DNA of 19,626 nt. It comes from Candidatus Calescibacterium sp. (GTDB lineage: Bacteria; Calescibacteriota; Calescibacteriia; Calescibacteriales; Calescibacteriaceae). Position 1 is the first letter of the stretch, and each line of letters begins with the position of its first letter. The notes below the pieces were generated by a model. The model had not been told where the DNA came from, did no database searches, and saw only the letters and a program-made list of their open reading frames with translations. Where the stretch lies: positions 1-19,626 of the forward strand of contig JANXBU010000024.1 in the NCBI GenBank assembly GCA_025060505.1, read 5' to 3'. This document shows positions 1 to 7,598 of this stretch, one piece after another. Both the position numbers and the translations under genes were made by a program.

Positions 1-690
1 GGAACGGAGTTGATTTTACATGTAGATTTTCAGACAAAGAATGATCCGGATATGCCAAAAAGGATGCTGAGGTATTTTTATGTTGTAATTTCAAGATACA
101 ATCTTCCAGTGAAGCAGGTCGTAATATATTTGGGTAAGGAAGAACTCAGGATAAGCAACCGTATAGAGATGAGAGCAGATGGGACATTGTGTATGAGGAT
201 GAGATAATAGATCTAAAGGAGGTAGAGGCAGAGAGATTTTTGGAATCAGATAATCCGGATGTATATTTGCTTGGGATACTTGGAAAGACTCAGAACATAT
301 CGGAAGTTGTGAGAAAGATAGTTCAGAAGCTCAGAGAAAGTTTTGAGAGAAGGGAGATAACCAAACACGATATTTTAGAAATATATAAATAGGTTAGGAG
401 TATTTGGTGAGCTCAGAGATATAAGAGAAGATTTGAGGAAGTAGGTAGAAAAAACAGTGATAGATATAGACATAACCAAAACTTGGCTCTACCAAGAAGG
501 ACTGGAGAAAGGTATGAAAGAAGGTATGAAGAAAGGGTTAAAGGAAGCTTTACTCTTTGCCATACAGGTTAAGTTTGGCAGAACTCCTACATCAATCAAG
601 AAGGAGATAATGGGGATAGAAGATTTAGATAAACTTAGGCTCTTGAAGAAGGAGCTACTGAAGACAAAAACCCTGAAAGAATTTGAAAAA
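1..690 (+). pseudogene. Rpn-family PD-(D/E)XK nuclease/'transposase' gene, 5'-partial and decayed
   Basis: The reading frame enters from the left edge and matches the middle and C-terminal parts of the Rpn (recombination-promoting nuclease, formerly transposase_31) family. The conserved stretch LHVDFQTKNDPDMPKRM follows the usual 'LHxEFQ..nDp.mp.RM' pattern, with Asp where the family normally has the catalytic Glu of E-x-Q. The protein is broken three times. Frame 1 is lost near 165-190 and continues in frame 3 (DIVYEDEIIDLKEVEAE). Frame 3 stops at 390-392 while the homology returns to frame 1 (LGVFGELRDIREDLRK). A TAG then follows at 442-444 before the C-terminal part with its typical KGxxEGxKKG charged helix (about 505-545). 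Homology fades near 690 with no stop of its own; the frame then runs antisense into the xer gene. The family is known for RecA-independent recombination. This copy cannot make an intact protein. Confidence 0.8.
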
Positions 691-742
691 AACTCAAATC
701 TCCGAACAACTGATGCCAAGATTTCCTTCGCTATACCTTCCC

Positions 743-1597
743 CTATTCTTCTGACTCCCTTGGATGAACCTTTTTGTATATTGATACGATCTCGTTTATG
801 TTTGTATGAACATACTTTTGTGTTGTGTTTATTGAGGAGTGCCCGAGAAGTTCCTGAATTACTCTTATATCTGCTTGATTTTTCAGAAGGTGTGTTGCGT
901 ATGAATGTCTCAGAAGATGTGGCCACACATTCTTACCCGTTTTCAAAAATCCTTGTCTCTTTACTATCTTTCTTATGTATCTTGAAGAAAGTTTTTTCCC
1001 GTATTTGTTCAAAAGCAAATAACCGTCGTCCTCATCTCTCAAATACTTTGGTCTGATGTTTTTTATGTAAAAATCAATTTCTTCTCTGACATATGTAGGT
1101 ATTGGAACAGATCTCCATTTTCCACCCTTACCATATATTTTCAGAAAATCCCCCGAGATATTTTCTAACTTCAGATTCTCAAGCTCAGAAACTCTGAGTC
1201 CGCACCCATACAAAATCAAGATCGCCAACCTATCTCTTTCCTTATCTGTATCTGTTAGATCAAGAGCCTCGTCTTCATCAAGATATGAAGGTATCCTGGT
1301 TTTCCTCTTTCTGAAAGGAACAAGCTCTGCTGGATTATATTTCACATAGCCTCTTTCCTCCAAAAATCTGAAAAAAGATTTTATTGAAGAAAGTTTCCTT
1401 TCAATTGTTGAATCTTCTTTTCCCTCCTCAGAAAGATACCTTATGTATTTCTCTATATCTTTGAAATCTACTTTATCTAAATCTTTTGAAATGAAACCGG
1501 AAAACTCTTCAAGATCTTTCATATAAGCCCGAAGTGTGTTTGCTGAAAAATTTTTGGACTCAAGAAAAGAAATGAATTCCAAAATGTACTGTGACAC
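743..1597 (-). CDS. xer: XerC/XerD-type tyrosine recombinase
   Basis: This is a site-specific recombinase of the Xer type, of 284 residues (XerC and XerD are about 300), expected to resolve chromosome dimers at dif. An N-terminal core-binding (SAM-like) domain covers about residues 1-90. The catalytic domain shows every active-site residue: Arg135 in GCGLRVSEL, Lys157 in GKGGK, His227 and Arg230 in HLLRH, His253 in LGH and nucleophile Tyr262 in QKYVH. The start is GTG at 1595-1597. There is no Shine-Dalgarno; a TATAAT lies exactly six bases before the GTG, so the transcript may be leaderless. XerC and XerD cannot be told apart here, and the organism may use a single Xer. The 3' end abuts the decayed Rpn gene, which points the other way. 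No integrase-like arm-binding domain is seen, so a phage integrase is unlikely. Confidence 0.93.
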   Translation of the reverse strand: MSQYILEFISFLESKNFSANTLRAYMKDLEEFSGFISKDLDKVDFKDIEKYIRYLSEEGKEDSTIERKLSSIKSFFRFLEERGYVKYNPAELVPFRKRKTRIPSYLDEDEALDLTDTDKERDRLAILILYGCGLRVSELENLKLENISGDFLKIYGKGGKWRSVPIPTYVREEIDFYIKNIRPKYLRDEDDGYLLLNKYGKKLSSRYIRKIVKRQGFLKTGKNVWPHLLRHSYATHLLKNQADIRVIQELLGHSSINTTQKYVHTNINEIVSIYKKVHPRESEE

Positions 1598-1913
1598 AAA
1601 ATAATTATAAAAATCAAAAAAGTTCTATATATCCAAACATCCGAAATTAGTGCAGATTTGCTTGATCTGAAATCATACCTATACTATTTGATGGTTTCAT
1701 GAGGAAATTAATACCCAAAATTGTTTTATTACCCACAACATACAAAATATCATTTGAGAATACTTCAGTTTCAATTTTGCAACAGAGCAAAGTTGAATAA
1801 ATTTGTTGTGATCATAGAAAAATACGGTAAATAATTCAGCTTGCTGTATCACTCTCACAGAGAAATCTTTGTACTTTCAGAAAGTGGAACAAGATTTAAG
1901 TAATTGCAAAATT
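1598..1913. other. 316-bp AT-rich gap between hisF and xer with no recognisable gene
   Basis: I see no ORF with family resemblance, no tRNA arm pattern, no strong hairpin with a T-tract and no repeat here. Apart from the -10-like TATAAT next to the recombinase start, nothing can be supported. It may simply be a decayed intergenic region. Confidence 0.5.
1604..1609 (-). promoter_or_regulatory. Candidate -10 element of xer (leaderless arrangement)
   Basis: On the minus strand a perfect TATAAT is followed by six bases and then the GTG start of the recombinase. That is the spacing expected if transcription begins at the start codon. No convincing -35 hexamer is visible 16-18 bases further upstream, so the call rests on the -10 match and the position alone. 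Confidence 0.3.
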
Positions 1914-2681
1914 TCAATCTGTTCTGACATAAATATGGTTATCTTTGAGATAATCTTTTAGTTCCCCGATCTTTATTTTACCATAGTGGAACACAGATGC
2001 AGCAAGACAAGCTGAAGTTCCAATCTTTGCTGCTTGAAGAAAATGCTCTTTTGAACCAGCACCACCTGAAGCTATCACCGGAACCGAAACAGCTTCAAGA
2101 ACCATAGTCAGAAGTTCCAGATCGTATCCTTCCTGGGTCCCGTCTTTATCTATTGATGTGAGGAGAATTTCTCCGCAACCAAGTTCCTCGCATCGTTTTG
2201 CCCAATCCACAGCATCAAGATCTGTTTCCTTCTTACCAGAGTATATAAAAACTTTGAATTTTCCATCTACTCTTTTTGCATCTATTGCAACAACAACACA
2301 CTGACTCCCAAACCTTTCTGCACATTCCTTTATAAGTTTGGGATTCTCAACGGCACCGGTATTTATAGAAACTTTGTCAGCACCGTATTTCAAATACTCT
2401 CTCATATCCTCAGGAGTTCTCACACCTCCTCCAACAGTTATTGGCACAAAGACATTCTGAGCTATTTTCCTGATCATCTCAAGTGAAGCTCTTCTCCCCT
2501 CCACACTTGCAGATATATCAAGAACACATATCTCATCAGCTCCTTCTTGCCCATATACCTTTGCTGACTCAAATGGATCACCCGCGTCTCTTAAATCTAC
2601 AAAGTTTATACCTTTAACAACCCTGCCGTCTTTTACATCAAGACAAGGAATTATCCTCAGAACTCCAAGGTCTTTTTTCAC
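1914..2681 (-). CDS. hisF: Imidazole glycerol phosphate synthase cyclase subunit HisF
   Basis: HisF is the (beta/alpha)8-barrel partner of HisH. It uses ammonia delivered by HisH to turn PRFAR into imidazole glycerol phosphate and AICAR in histidine synthesis. The 255 residues match the family length. The two catalytic aspartates are present: Asp15 in RIIPCLDVKDGRVVKG and Asp134 in VVAIDAKR, both offset by four from the usual Asp11 and Asp130 because of a slightly longer N-terminus. The phosphate-binding loops TVGGGVR (82-88) and ASGGAGS are also visible. Translation starts at a GTG (2679-2681) with no Shine-Dalgarno. No other his gene lies in the window, so the pathway genes are scattered. 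Downstream on the same strand, after a long gap, comes the recombinase; co-transcription is doubtful. Confidence 0.97.
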   Translation of the reverse strand: MKKDLGVLRIIPCLDVKDGRVVKGINFVDLRDAGDPFESAKVYGQEGADEICVLDISASVEGRRASLEMIRKIAQNVFVPITVGGGVRTPEDMREYLKYGADKVSINTGAVENPKLIKECAERFGSQCVVVAIDAKRVDGKFKVFIYSGKKETDLDAVDWAKRCEELGCGEILLTSIDKDGTQEGYDLELLTMVLEAVSVPVIASGGAGSKEHFLQAAKIGTSACLAASVFHYGKIKIGELKDYLKDNHIYVRTD

Positions 2682-2798
2682 AACTAAAAAGCATAAATAT
2701 AATTAAATACTTTGAGAGAAAATCACAAAAGTGAAACAGTAACAAAATACAATTCAGTAAAACCCCAACAGGATATTTATATGAACTAATTTAGAGAT

Positions 2799-3389
2799 AT
2801 GCTACAGGTTTATACCGAAACAAAGGGAAAAACTATAAAAATAAACTCAGCATTTAAAGAATGGAGAAGTGTAATAGAAGCTCTTGGAAACGGAGAGCAG
2901 ATAATCATTCTGAGAAAAGGCGGGATAATAGAAGATGAAGGAGATTTTGTTCCAAAAGAAAAATATTTTTTTCTATTTCCTACTTTAACACACGAAAGAG
3001 AAGGCTATCTCAAAAAGACCTATCACAAACAACAGGAGCTATCAGAAGATGAATTAGAAATAAAATACTGGGCGGATACAGTCTTAGCGAGAAAAGTAGA
3101 AGATGAAGAAACTCTGAAAAAATTATCTCCATATCATATATGGAGTGATGAAACTGTTCTTGAAAGATTCCACAGATGGGGGAAAAACGAAGTATGGTGT
3201 CTTGTTGTTCGCGTCTTCAAACTGAAAAACCCGATTAAAATCAAAATGAAACCAGAATACGGCGGATGCAAATCATGGATAGACATCTCAGAAAACATAG
3301 ATATTCAAGAATCGACACCAGTGCTATCTGATAAAGATTTCGAAGCAAAATTCAATGAAGTTGTCAAAATTCTGGAAAAGCAGAAGTAA
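2799..3389 (+). CDS. DUF1802 family protein
   Basis: This is a 196-residue soluble protein that I recognise as DUF1802. The family signature is seen in order: AFKEW (18-22), the GEQIIILRKGGI block (32-43) and FPTLTHE (60-66), followed by a charged central part with several Trp residues (YWADTV, HIWSD, RWGKNEVW). The biochemical role of the family is not established. The start at ATG 2799 places the KEW block at the usual distance from the N-terminus. There is no signal peptide or membrane segment, and no Shine-Dalgarno. It is transcribed away from hisF across a 117-bp divergent gap and lies 153 bp upstream of recG on the same strand, which is too far to claim an operon. Confidence 0.8.
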   Translation: MLQVYTETKGKTIKINSAFKEWRSVIEALGNGEQIIILRKGGIIEDEGDFVPKEKYFFLFPTLTHEREGYLKKTYHKQQELSEDELEIKYWADTVLARKVEDEETLKKLSPYHIWSDETVLERFHRWGKNEVWCLVVRVFKLKNPIKIKMKPEYGGCKSWIDISENIDIQESTPVLSDKDFEAKFNEVVKILEKQK

Positions 3390-3542
3390 ACGGAAAACCC
3401 CAATCCTACTTCTAAGAAATTAAAATGAAACAGAGCTAGATACCACCATACATAAAAACATGTAATTTCAGTCTTACTAACAATTTCTATCTTTACACTT
3501 ACAAATATTTAAAAATTAAAAAATATCAATTTAAGTTTCAAG

Positions 3543-5672
3543 ATGTCTGATGAAAAAAAATTGCAAGCAGAGGAGTTTCTAACAAAAGCTCAGAACATAC
3601 TTTCAACAGATGTAAGATTCATAAAAGGAATAGGACCAAATGTTGCTCAACACTTGTACAAAAAGGGCATATTCAAGGTAGAGGACCTTATATTCTCCAT
3701 ACCAAAAGCTTACGAGAACAGAGGGAACATAAAAAAAATATCGGAACTTCAAGAAGGAGAAAAAGCCGCTGTCATAGGTAGAATAAAATTCAGCTCAGAA
3801 GTCATAACACCAAATGGTAGAAAAATGTGGAAAATTATACTATCTGATGATTCCGGAAACTTGGAATGTGTATGGTTTTCATGGACAGAATACATTGATC
3901 TTTTTAAAGAAGGAAATGAAGTGTGTGTGTTCGGGACTGTGAAATTTTTCAGAAAAACTCCACAGATGTATCATCCTAAAATAGTCAAATCACAAGATAT
4001 ATCAAAATTGAAGCTTGGCAAAATAGTTCCGGTATATACGATCTCAGATCCGGTTGATTCTTCTATGACCGCCAGAGCGATAAGAAAAGTTATCGAACAG
4101 GTTGGAGATTACATCTTCTCATTTGTTCCAAAGAGTATAGAAGAAAAAAATCAGATCATGCCTCTAAAAGAAGCTATACTGAAAGTTCATATTCCAGAAA
4201 AATATGCTCAGAGCCTTGACGAAATTGAGCAAGCAAAGAAAAGAATAATATTTGAAGAGATATTCAGAACACAACTTGCCTTGCTACTGAAAAGGAAATA
4301 TGTTATAGATAAAAAAGCTCAACAGTTTTTTGTGAGTGATTCATTACTTAGTTTCTTCTTTTCAACTCTACCCTTCAAGCTAACCTCGGCTCAGCTACGC
4401 GTAATTGAAGAAATAAGAAAAGACCTTGAAAAACCAAATCCTATGTATAGACTTCTTCAAGGAGATGTTGGTTCAGGAAAAACTCTCGTAGCTTTTGTTG
4501 CTTGCCTTATATGTTCTGCTGCTGGGTATCAATCTGTTGTTATGGCTCCAACAGAAATATTAGCTAATCAGCTTTATCAAAACTTTGTTAATTTTGGCAA
4601 ACCACTCGGACTCAAAATAGGAATAATTACAGGTAGTACAAGAACATCTGAAAGAAAAGAATTATACGAAGCTTTGCAGAAAGGATACATAAATTCTCTT
4701 GTCGGAACTCACGCACTTATATACGATGACAATATAAATTTCAAAAACCTCGGACTTGTTGTCATAGACGAACAGCACAGATTTGGTGTCCTTCAAAGAA
4801 TATCACTTATAAATAAAGGCAAAGAATATTCACCTCACATACTTGTAATGACAGCAACTCCCATACCAAGAACAGTAGCTTTAACTGTTTGGGGAGACCT
4901 TGATATATCTGTTATAGATGAAATGCCCCCGGAAAGAAAAGGAGTTAGAACAAAAGTGTATTATGAAAACGAAATGCATATCGTATGGAATGAGATACAA
5001 AGAGAACTTATAGAAGGGGGAAAAATATTTATAGTCTATCCTCTGCTGAAAGAATCAGAAAAGATAGATCTACCATCTGCTGAGAAGATGTACAAAGTTA
5101 TATCTGAAAAATTCTCAAGCTGGGGAGTCGGACTTATTCACGGTAAAATGCCGGGAGATAAAAAAGCAGAAGTCATAAAAGATTTTGCTGAAGGTAAAAT
5201 AAGAATTCTTGTCTCAACAACAGTAATTGAAGTCGGTATAGATGTTCCAGACGCAACTATGATTGTAATAGAACATGCAGAAAGATTCGGACTTTCTCAA
5301 ATACATCAGCTCAGGGGAAGAGTGGGTAGAAAAGATAAAGAAGGAAAATGCATTCTGGTTATACCAGATAAAATATCTGAAAACTCAGAAAAAAGAATTC
5401 GGATATTAGAAAAAGAGAACAATGGATTTAAAATATCGGAAGAAGACCTCAACATAAGGGGACCAGGTGAAATACTTGGAATAAAACAACATGGTGCCAA
5501 TGAACTGAAAGTTGAGTATATCAAAGATCTTAAACTTATATCTTTTGCAAGAGAAATAGCAAAGAGCATAGCGAATCAAGATGTAATTGAACACAATGAT
5601 GAGAAAATCTTATTTGAGAAAATAGTAGATAAATTCCTTTCAGATAAAATACCTTTTACTATGTCTGGATAA
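3543..5672 (+). CDS. recG: ATP-dependent DNA helicase RecG
   Basis: RecG is a superfamily 2 translocase that binds branched DNA and reverses stalled replication forks. It has 709 residues, close to the bacterial norm. Residues 20-150 form the wedge region, with a helix-hairpin-helix-like FIKGIGPNVAQHLYKKG near 27-42 and the OB fold after it. The helicase motifs are intact: Walker A GDVGSGKT (307-314), DEQHRFG (409-415, a DEQH box), TATPIPRT (437-444), STTVIEVGIDVP (558-569) and HQLRGRVGR (588-596). The C-terminal NIRGPGEILGIKQHG segment (637-651) fits the TRG/translocation hairpin of RecG. The ATG at 3543 has no Shine-Dalgarno. The gene converges with the CheX-domain gene across 129 bp. It shares its helicase class with mfd at the other end of the window, but the N-terminal wedge separates the two. 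Confidence 0.97.
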   Translation: MSDEKKLQAEEFLTKAQNILSTDVRFIKGIGPNVAQHLYKKGIFKVEDLIFSIPKAYENRGNIKKISELQEGEKAAVIGRIKFSSEVITPNGRKMWKIILSDDSGNLECVWFSWTEYIDLFKEGNEVCVFGTVKFFRKTPQMYHPKIVKSQDISKLKLGKIVPVYTISDPVDSSMTARAIRKVIEQVGDYIFSFVPKSIEEKNQIMPLKEAILKVHIPEKYAQSLDEIEQAKKRIIFEEIFRTQLALLLKRKYVIDKKAQQFFVSDSLLSFFFSTLPFKLTSAQLRVIEEIRKDLEKPNPMYRLLQGDVGSGKTLVAFVACLICSAAGYQSVVMAPTEILANQLYQNFVNFGKPLGLKIGIITGSTRTSERKELYEALQKGYINSLVGTHALIYDDNINFKNLGLVVIDEQHRFGVLQRISLINKGKEYSPHILVMTATPIPRTVALTVWGDLDISVIDEMPPERKGVRTKVYYENEMHIVWNEIQRELIEGGKIFIVYPLLKESEKIDLPSAEKMYKVISEKFSSWGVGLIHGKMPGDKKAEVIKDFAEGKIRILVSTTVIEVGIDVPDATMIVIEHAERFGLSQIHQLRGRVGRKDKEGKCILVIPDKISENSEKRIRILEKENNGFKISEEDLNIRGPGEILGIKQHGANELKVEYIKDLKLISFAREIAKSIANQDVIEHNDEKILFEKIVDKFLSDKIPFTMSG

Positions 5673-5748
5673 TTTCCGTTGAGCTTAATCCTGAAACTTG
5701 CCAAAACCAAAGATCATATAAAATAAGTAGGTTTTCAGGCTCACCAAA

Positions 5749-5777
5749 TTCTTGTTTGCAACGGAGTAAAACAAGAA
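5749..5777. terminator. Hairpin between convergent recG and the CheX-domain gene
   Basis: The arms TTCTTGTTT (5749-5757) and AAACAAGAA (5769-5777) pair perfectly over nine bases around an 11-base loop. Its position between two convergent stops suggests a shared transcription end. The stem is AT-rich and neither side has a T-tract, so intrinsic termination is doubtful. Confidence 0.3.
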
Positions 5778-5801
5778 CCCAAGAAGATGAAGGTAGAAAA
5801 A

Positions 5802-6620
5802 TCAAGATTCTTTGAAGAATAAAATATAAACATCATCCGGAGATGTGAGATTGTATTTGAAAACTTTTCCCTTAATATCCGGATCTGTTGGAAGAGATAT
5901 TTTTATCCTCCTTCCCAATCTCTCCATTTTGGCAACAACATTACCCATAACTATATTCATAAACTCCTTAACTGCATCTCTTTTTAGCTCCTGCGATTCT
6001 GGAAGTCCATACTCCTTCAATAACATATCAGCAAACTTTTCCGGCGGAGAGAAAACAACTTTTATGTTCACATCACCCGACACCTCAATTTGTGTATCAT
6101 AATTATTTCTTTTCTGGAATTCTTCAAAAGAAAAATCTCCAAATTTTGTATTGACATCAACAGTTCTGAGTAAGAATTTTTTCGCAAGATCCACCACAAT
6201 ATTTATTATATCTCTATCTTTTACACCTTCTGGTAAAAATACCGTTTCGGTCATGTATATTCTCTGCTCTGTTTCGAAAAATTTCAGTTCCCTTTCAAGA
6301 ACATCTCTCGTTATAAAACCCTTTTCAACTAGAATATCTCCGAGCAGCTTGTGAGAGCTTTTCTGAATTGTAATTATTCTCTCAACTTGCTCCTGTGTGA
6401 GATATCCAAGCTTTGTAGCAGCTTCACCGAATTTGAGCTCTTCTCTCTTTTGTAGCTTCCTTATTTCTTCGACCTGCGCTGGAGTAAGGTAGCCCAGTCT
6501 TATAGCATGTTCTCCCAATTTAAGATTAACTTTCTTCTGCTCCTCTATAGCTTCCAGAAGTTGTTCACGGGTTATAACCTTTCTTTCAACAAGAAAAGTT
6601 CCAAAGAATTTCACTCCCAT
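5802..6620 (-). CDS. MshEN-like repeat protein with C-terminal CheX phosphatase domain
   Basis: This 272-residue protein has two parts. Residues 5-115 are four repeats of one pattern, 'xxG..lv..g.iT.eQle..i..Q', with the key glycines at 7, 36, 65 and 94, an exact 29-residue period. This resembles the paired motifs of MshEN (GspE N-terminal) domains, some of which bind cyclic di-GMP. The conserved Arg of the canonical RLG is Phe, Lys, Lys or Leu here, so binding is uncertain. Residues 120-272 look like CheX: the catalytic ExxN is Glu219-Phe-Met-Asn222, followed by GNVVAKM and the ISLPT strand. CheX dephosphorylates CheY-P. A strong GGGAGG ribosome site precedes ATG 6620. The gene begins 13 bp after the receiver gene, so the pair is an operon and the receiver is the obvious substrate. 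No membrane segment is seen. Confidence 0.75.
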   Translation of the reverse strand: MGVKFFGTFLVERKVITREQLLEAIEEQKKVNLKLGEHAIRLGYLTPAQVEEIRKLQKREELKFGEAATKLGYLTQEQVERIITIQKSSHKLLGDILVEKGFITRDVLERELKFFETEQRIYMTETVFLPEGVKDRDIINIVVDLAKKFLLRTVDVNTKFGDFSFEEFQKRNNYDTQIEVSGDVNIKVVFSPPEKFADMLLKEYGLPESQELKRDAVKEFMNIVMGNVVAKMERLGRRIKISLPTDPDIKGKVFKYNLTSPDDVYILFFKES

Positions 6621-6633
6621 ACCCTAAACCTCC

Positions 6634-7002
6634 CTACATTTGTTCTATTATTCTTTTTATGTCTTTTTCATCAAACGGTTTAGATATTATAGCTTTTGCT
6701 CCCGATCTCATCGCTTCCTCTGCTTTCTCCGCAGCACCTCCTAATGAAGATATCATAACAACCTTGGCACTTTTATCCATACTCAGTATTGTTTTGAGTG
6801 TTTGCAGACCATCCATGTTGGGCATTAGTATATCGAGAAAAACAATATCAGGAGTAAGCTTTCTGTATAATTTCACACCCTCCATACCATCTTTAGCATG
6901 GGCTAAAACCTCTGCCATCCCGGTCTTTTCAACAATTGCCTTCAATTGCTCAAATGTAAAGACACTATCATCTATAATGAGAACCCTTTTTTTAGATTCC
7001 AT
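6634..7002 (-). CDS. CheY-like single-domain response regulator
   Basis: This is a stand-alone receiver domain with no output domain, like CheY. The acidic pocket and switch residues are intact (numbered from a TTG one codon upstream): Asp12 and Asp13 in LIIDDS, phospho-acceptor Asp58 in VFLDILMP, Ser86 in MISSLGG and Lys109 in ISKPF. I prefer the ATG at 7000-7002 over the upstream TTG at 7003-7005, because a strong AAGGAGG (complement of 7011-7017) sits eight bases before it. It is the first gene of a two-gene unit with the CheX-domain protein, which probably removes its phosphate. No histidine kinase lies in the window, so the input and the target (flagellar motor, pilus or other) are unknown. 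Confidence 0.9.
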   Translation of the reverse strand: MESKKRVLIIDDSVFTFEQLKAIVEKTGMAEVLAHAKDGMEGVKLYRKLTPDIVFLDILMPNMDGLQTLKTILSMDKSAKVVMISSLGGAAEKAEEAMRSGAKAIISKPFDEKDIKRIIEQM

Positions 7003-7010
7003 CAAACATA

Positions 7011-7017
7011 CCTCCTT
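7011..7017 (-). promoter_or_regulatory. Strong Shine-Dalgarno of the receiver gene
   Basis: AAGGAGG on the minus strand lies eight bases before ATG 7002. It decides the start in favour of the ATG over the TTG just upstream. Such a strong site is exceptional in this window, where most genes have none. Confidence 0.75.
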
Positions 7018-7084
7018 CTAATAAATGCTGATAAATAACATACAAAATATAATACAAATATAAGCAATTTTGTATTTTTTTTCG

Positions 7085-7210
7085 CTAATTTTTATTCCTA
7101 AGCGAGATTTCGCGGATCTGCTCTGCCGAGAAGAAAATGATGAAATAACAAAACTGCCAAGCCAGATCGCATTGCATATTTTTGCTATCCTGCATCATAC
7201 CCGAGATAAT
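7085..7210. repeat. Possible decayed dispersed intergenic repeat
   Basis: A GC-richer island within AT-rich non-coding DNA contains GCGAGATTTCGCGGATCTGC followed by CTGCCGAGAAGAAAATGATG. The pattern of 'gagat...cgcggatctgc...gagaa...aatgatg' recalls the dispersed intergenic elements often mistaken for small genes. An 88-codon ORF crosses it in the plus direction, but it has no family match I recognise and no ribosome site. Whether the segment is repeated elsewhere cannot be seen from this window. Confidence 0.25.
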
Positions 7211-7299
7211 ATTTTCGGCACTTTTATAAAAAATACATTTCAACTTAAACTAACACCCAGTGAAAAATACTATACACAAACTGCTGTGTCCAATAAAGG

Positions 7300-7401
7300 A
7301 TTCAATATCTTCCAAAACACCCACACACCCCTATAACCCACTTACATAACCATAACATCAACTCAACTAACCAACATACCCACACCACCACTTAAAAACA
7401 T
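7300..7401. other. 102-nt segment with no G on the plus strand
   Basis: From 7300 to 7401 there is not one G on the plus strand (no C on the minus strand). The sequence is rich in A and C with runs such as CCACACACCC and CACACCACCA. It lies inside the transposon remnant, between the left inverted end and the transposase tail. No open frame of note and no perfect repeat is present. A second G-free run of 35 nt (7720-7754) lies just outside the right end. Confidence 0.85.
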
Positions 7402-7409
7402 GCTCGTTA

Positions 7410-7598
7410 TCATAACTTGGTTAGCTCCTTCCGTATGTTCTCTAACTTCACGCTACTCACATACTCTCCAAACCATCGCTTGAAAGAGGAAAAGAAAATC
7501 TCCACGTGCCAATGCCTTCCATAACCCTTTCTCCATTTCTTTTTGCCCTTTCTGATTGCCCTTACCACCTCATCCCTTGCACCGTTGCCAGTAATCAC
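7410..7598 (-). pseudogene. C-terminal fragment of an IS4/IS5-type DDE transposase
   Basis: The 62 codons contain the hallmark of the third catalytic motif: a Trp-rich segment WRKGYGRHWHVE, followed by IFFSSFKRWFGEYV. The Glu of HWHVE would be the last residue of the DDE triad, and 'E..FS..KR.FGE' is typical of IS5-like and related IS4-superfamily enzymes. The usual 200 or more residues before it, with both catalytic Asp residues, are missing, and an in-frame stop precedes the segment directly. Its base composition is visibly richer in G and C than its surroundings, consistent with a transferred element. It lies within the inverted-repeat-bounded remnant. Confidence 0.7.

Noticed and set aside
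489-926. 145-codon minus-strand ORF
   Set aside because: It overlaps the catalytic half of xer in another frame and the antisense of the Rpn pseudogene, with no family pattern. It is a shadow.
1598-1913. Possible tRNA, riboswitch or small gene between hisF and xer
   Set aside because: No T-arm or anticodon-arm pattern, no conserved riboswitch core and no coding pattern could be found by reading both strands.
7070-7336. 88-codon plus-strand ORF in the non-coding region
   Set aside because: No ribosome site and no recognised family; it crosses a likely intergenic repeat and runs into the left transposon end and the G-free segment. Unlikely to be a gene.
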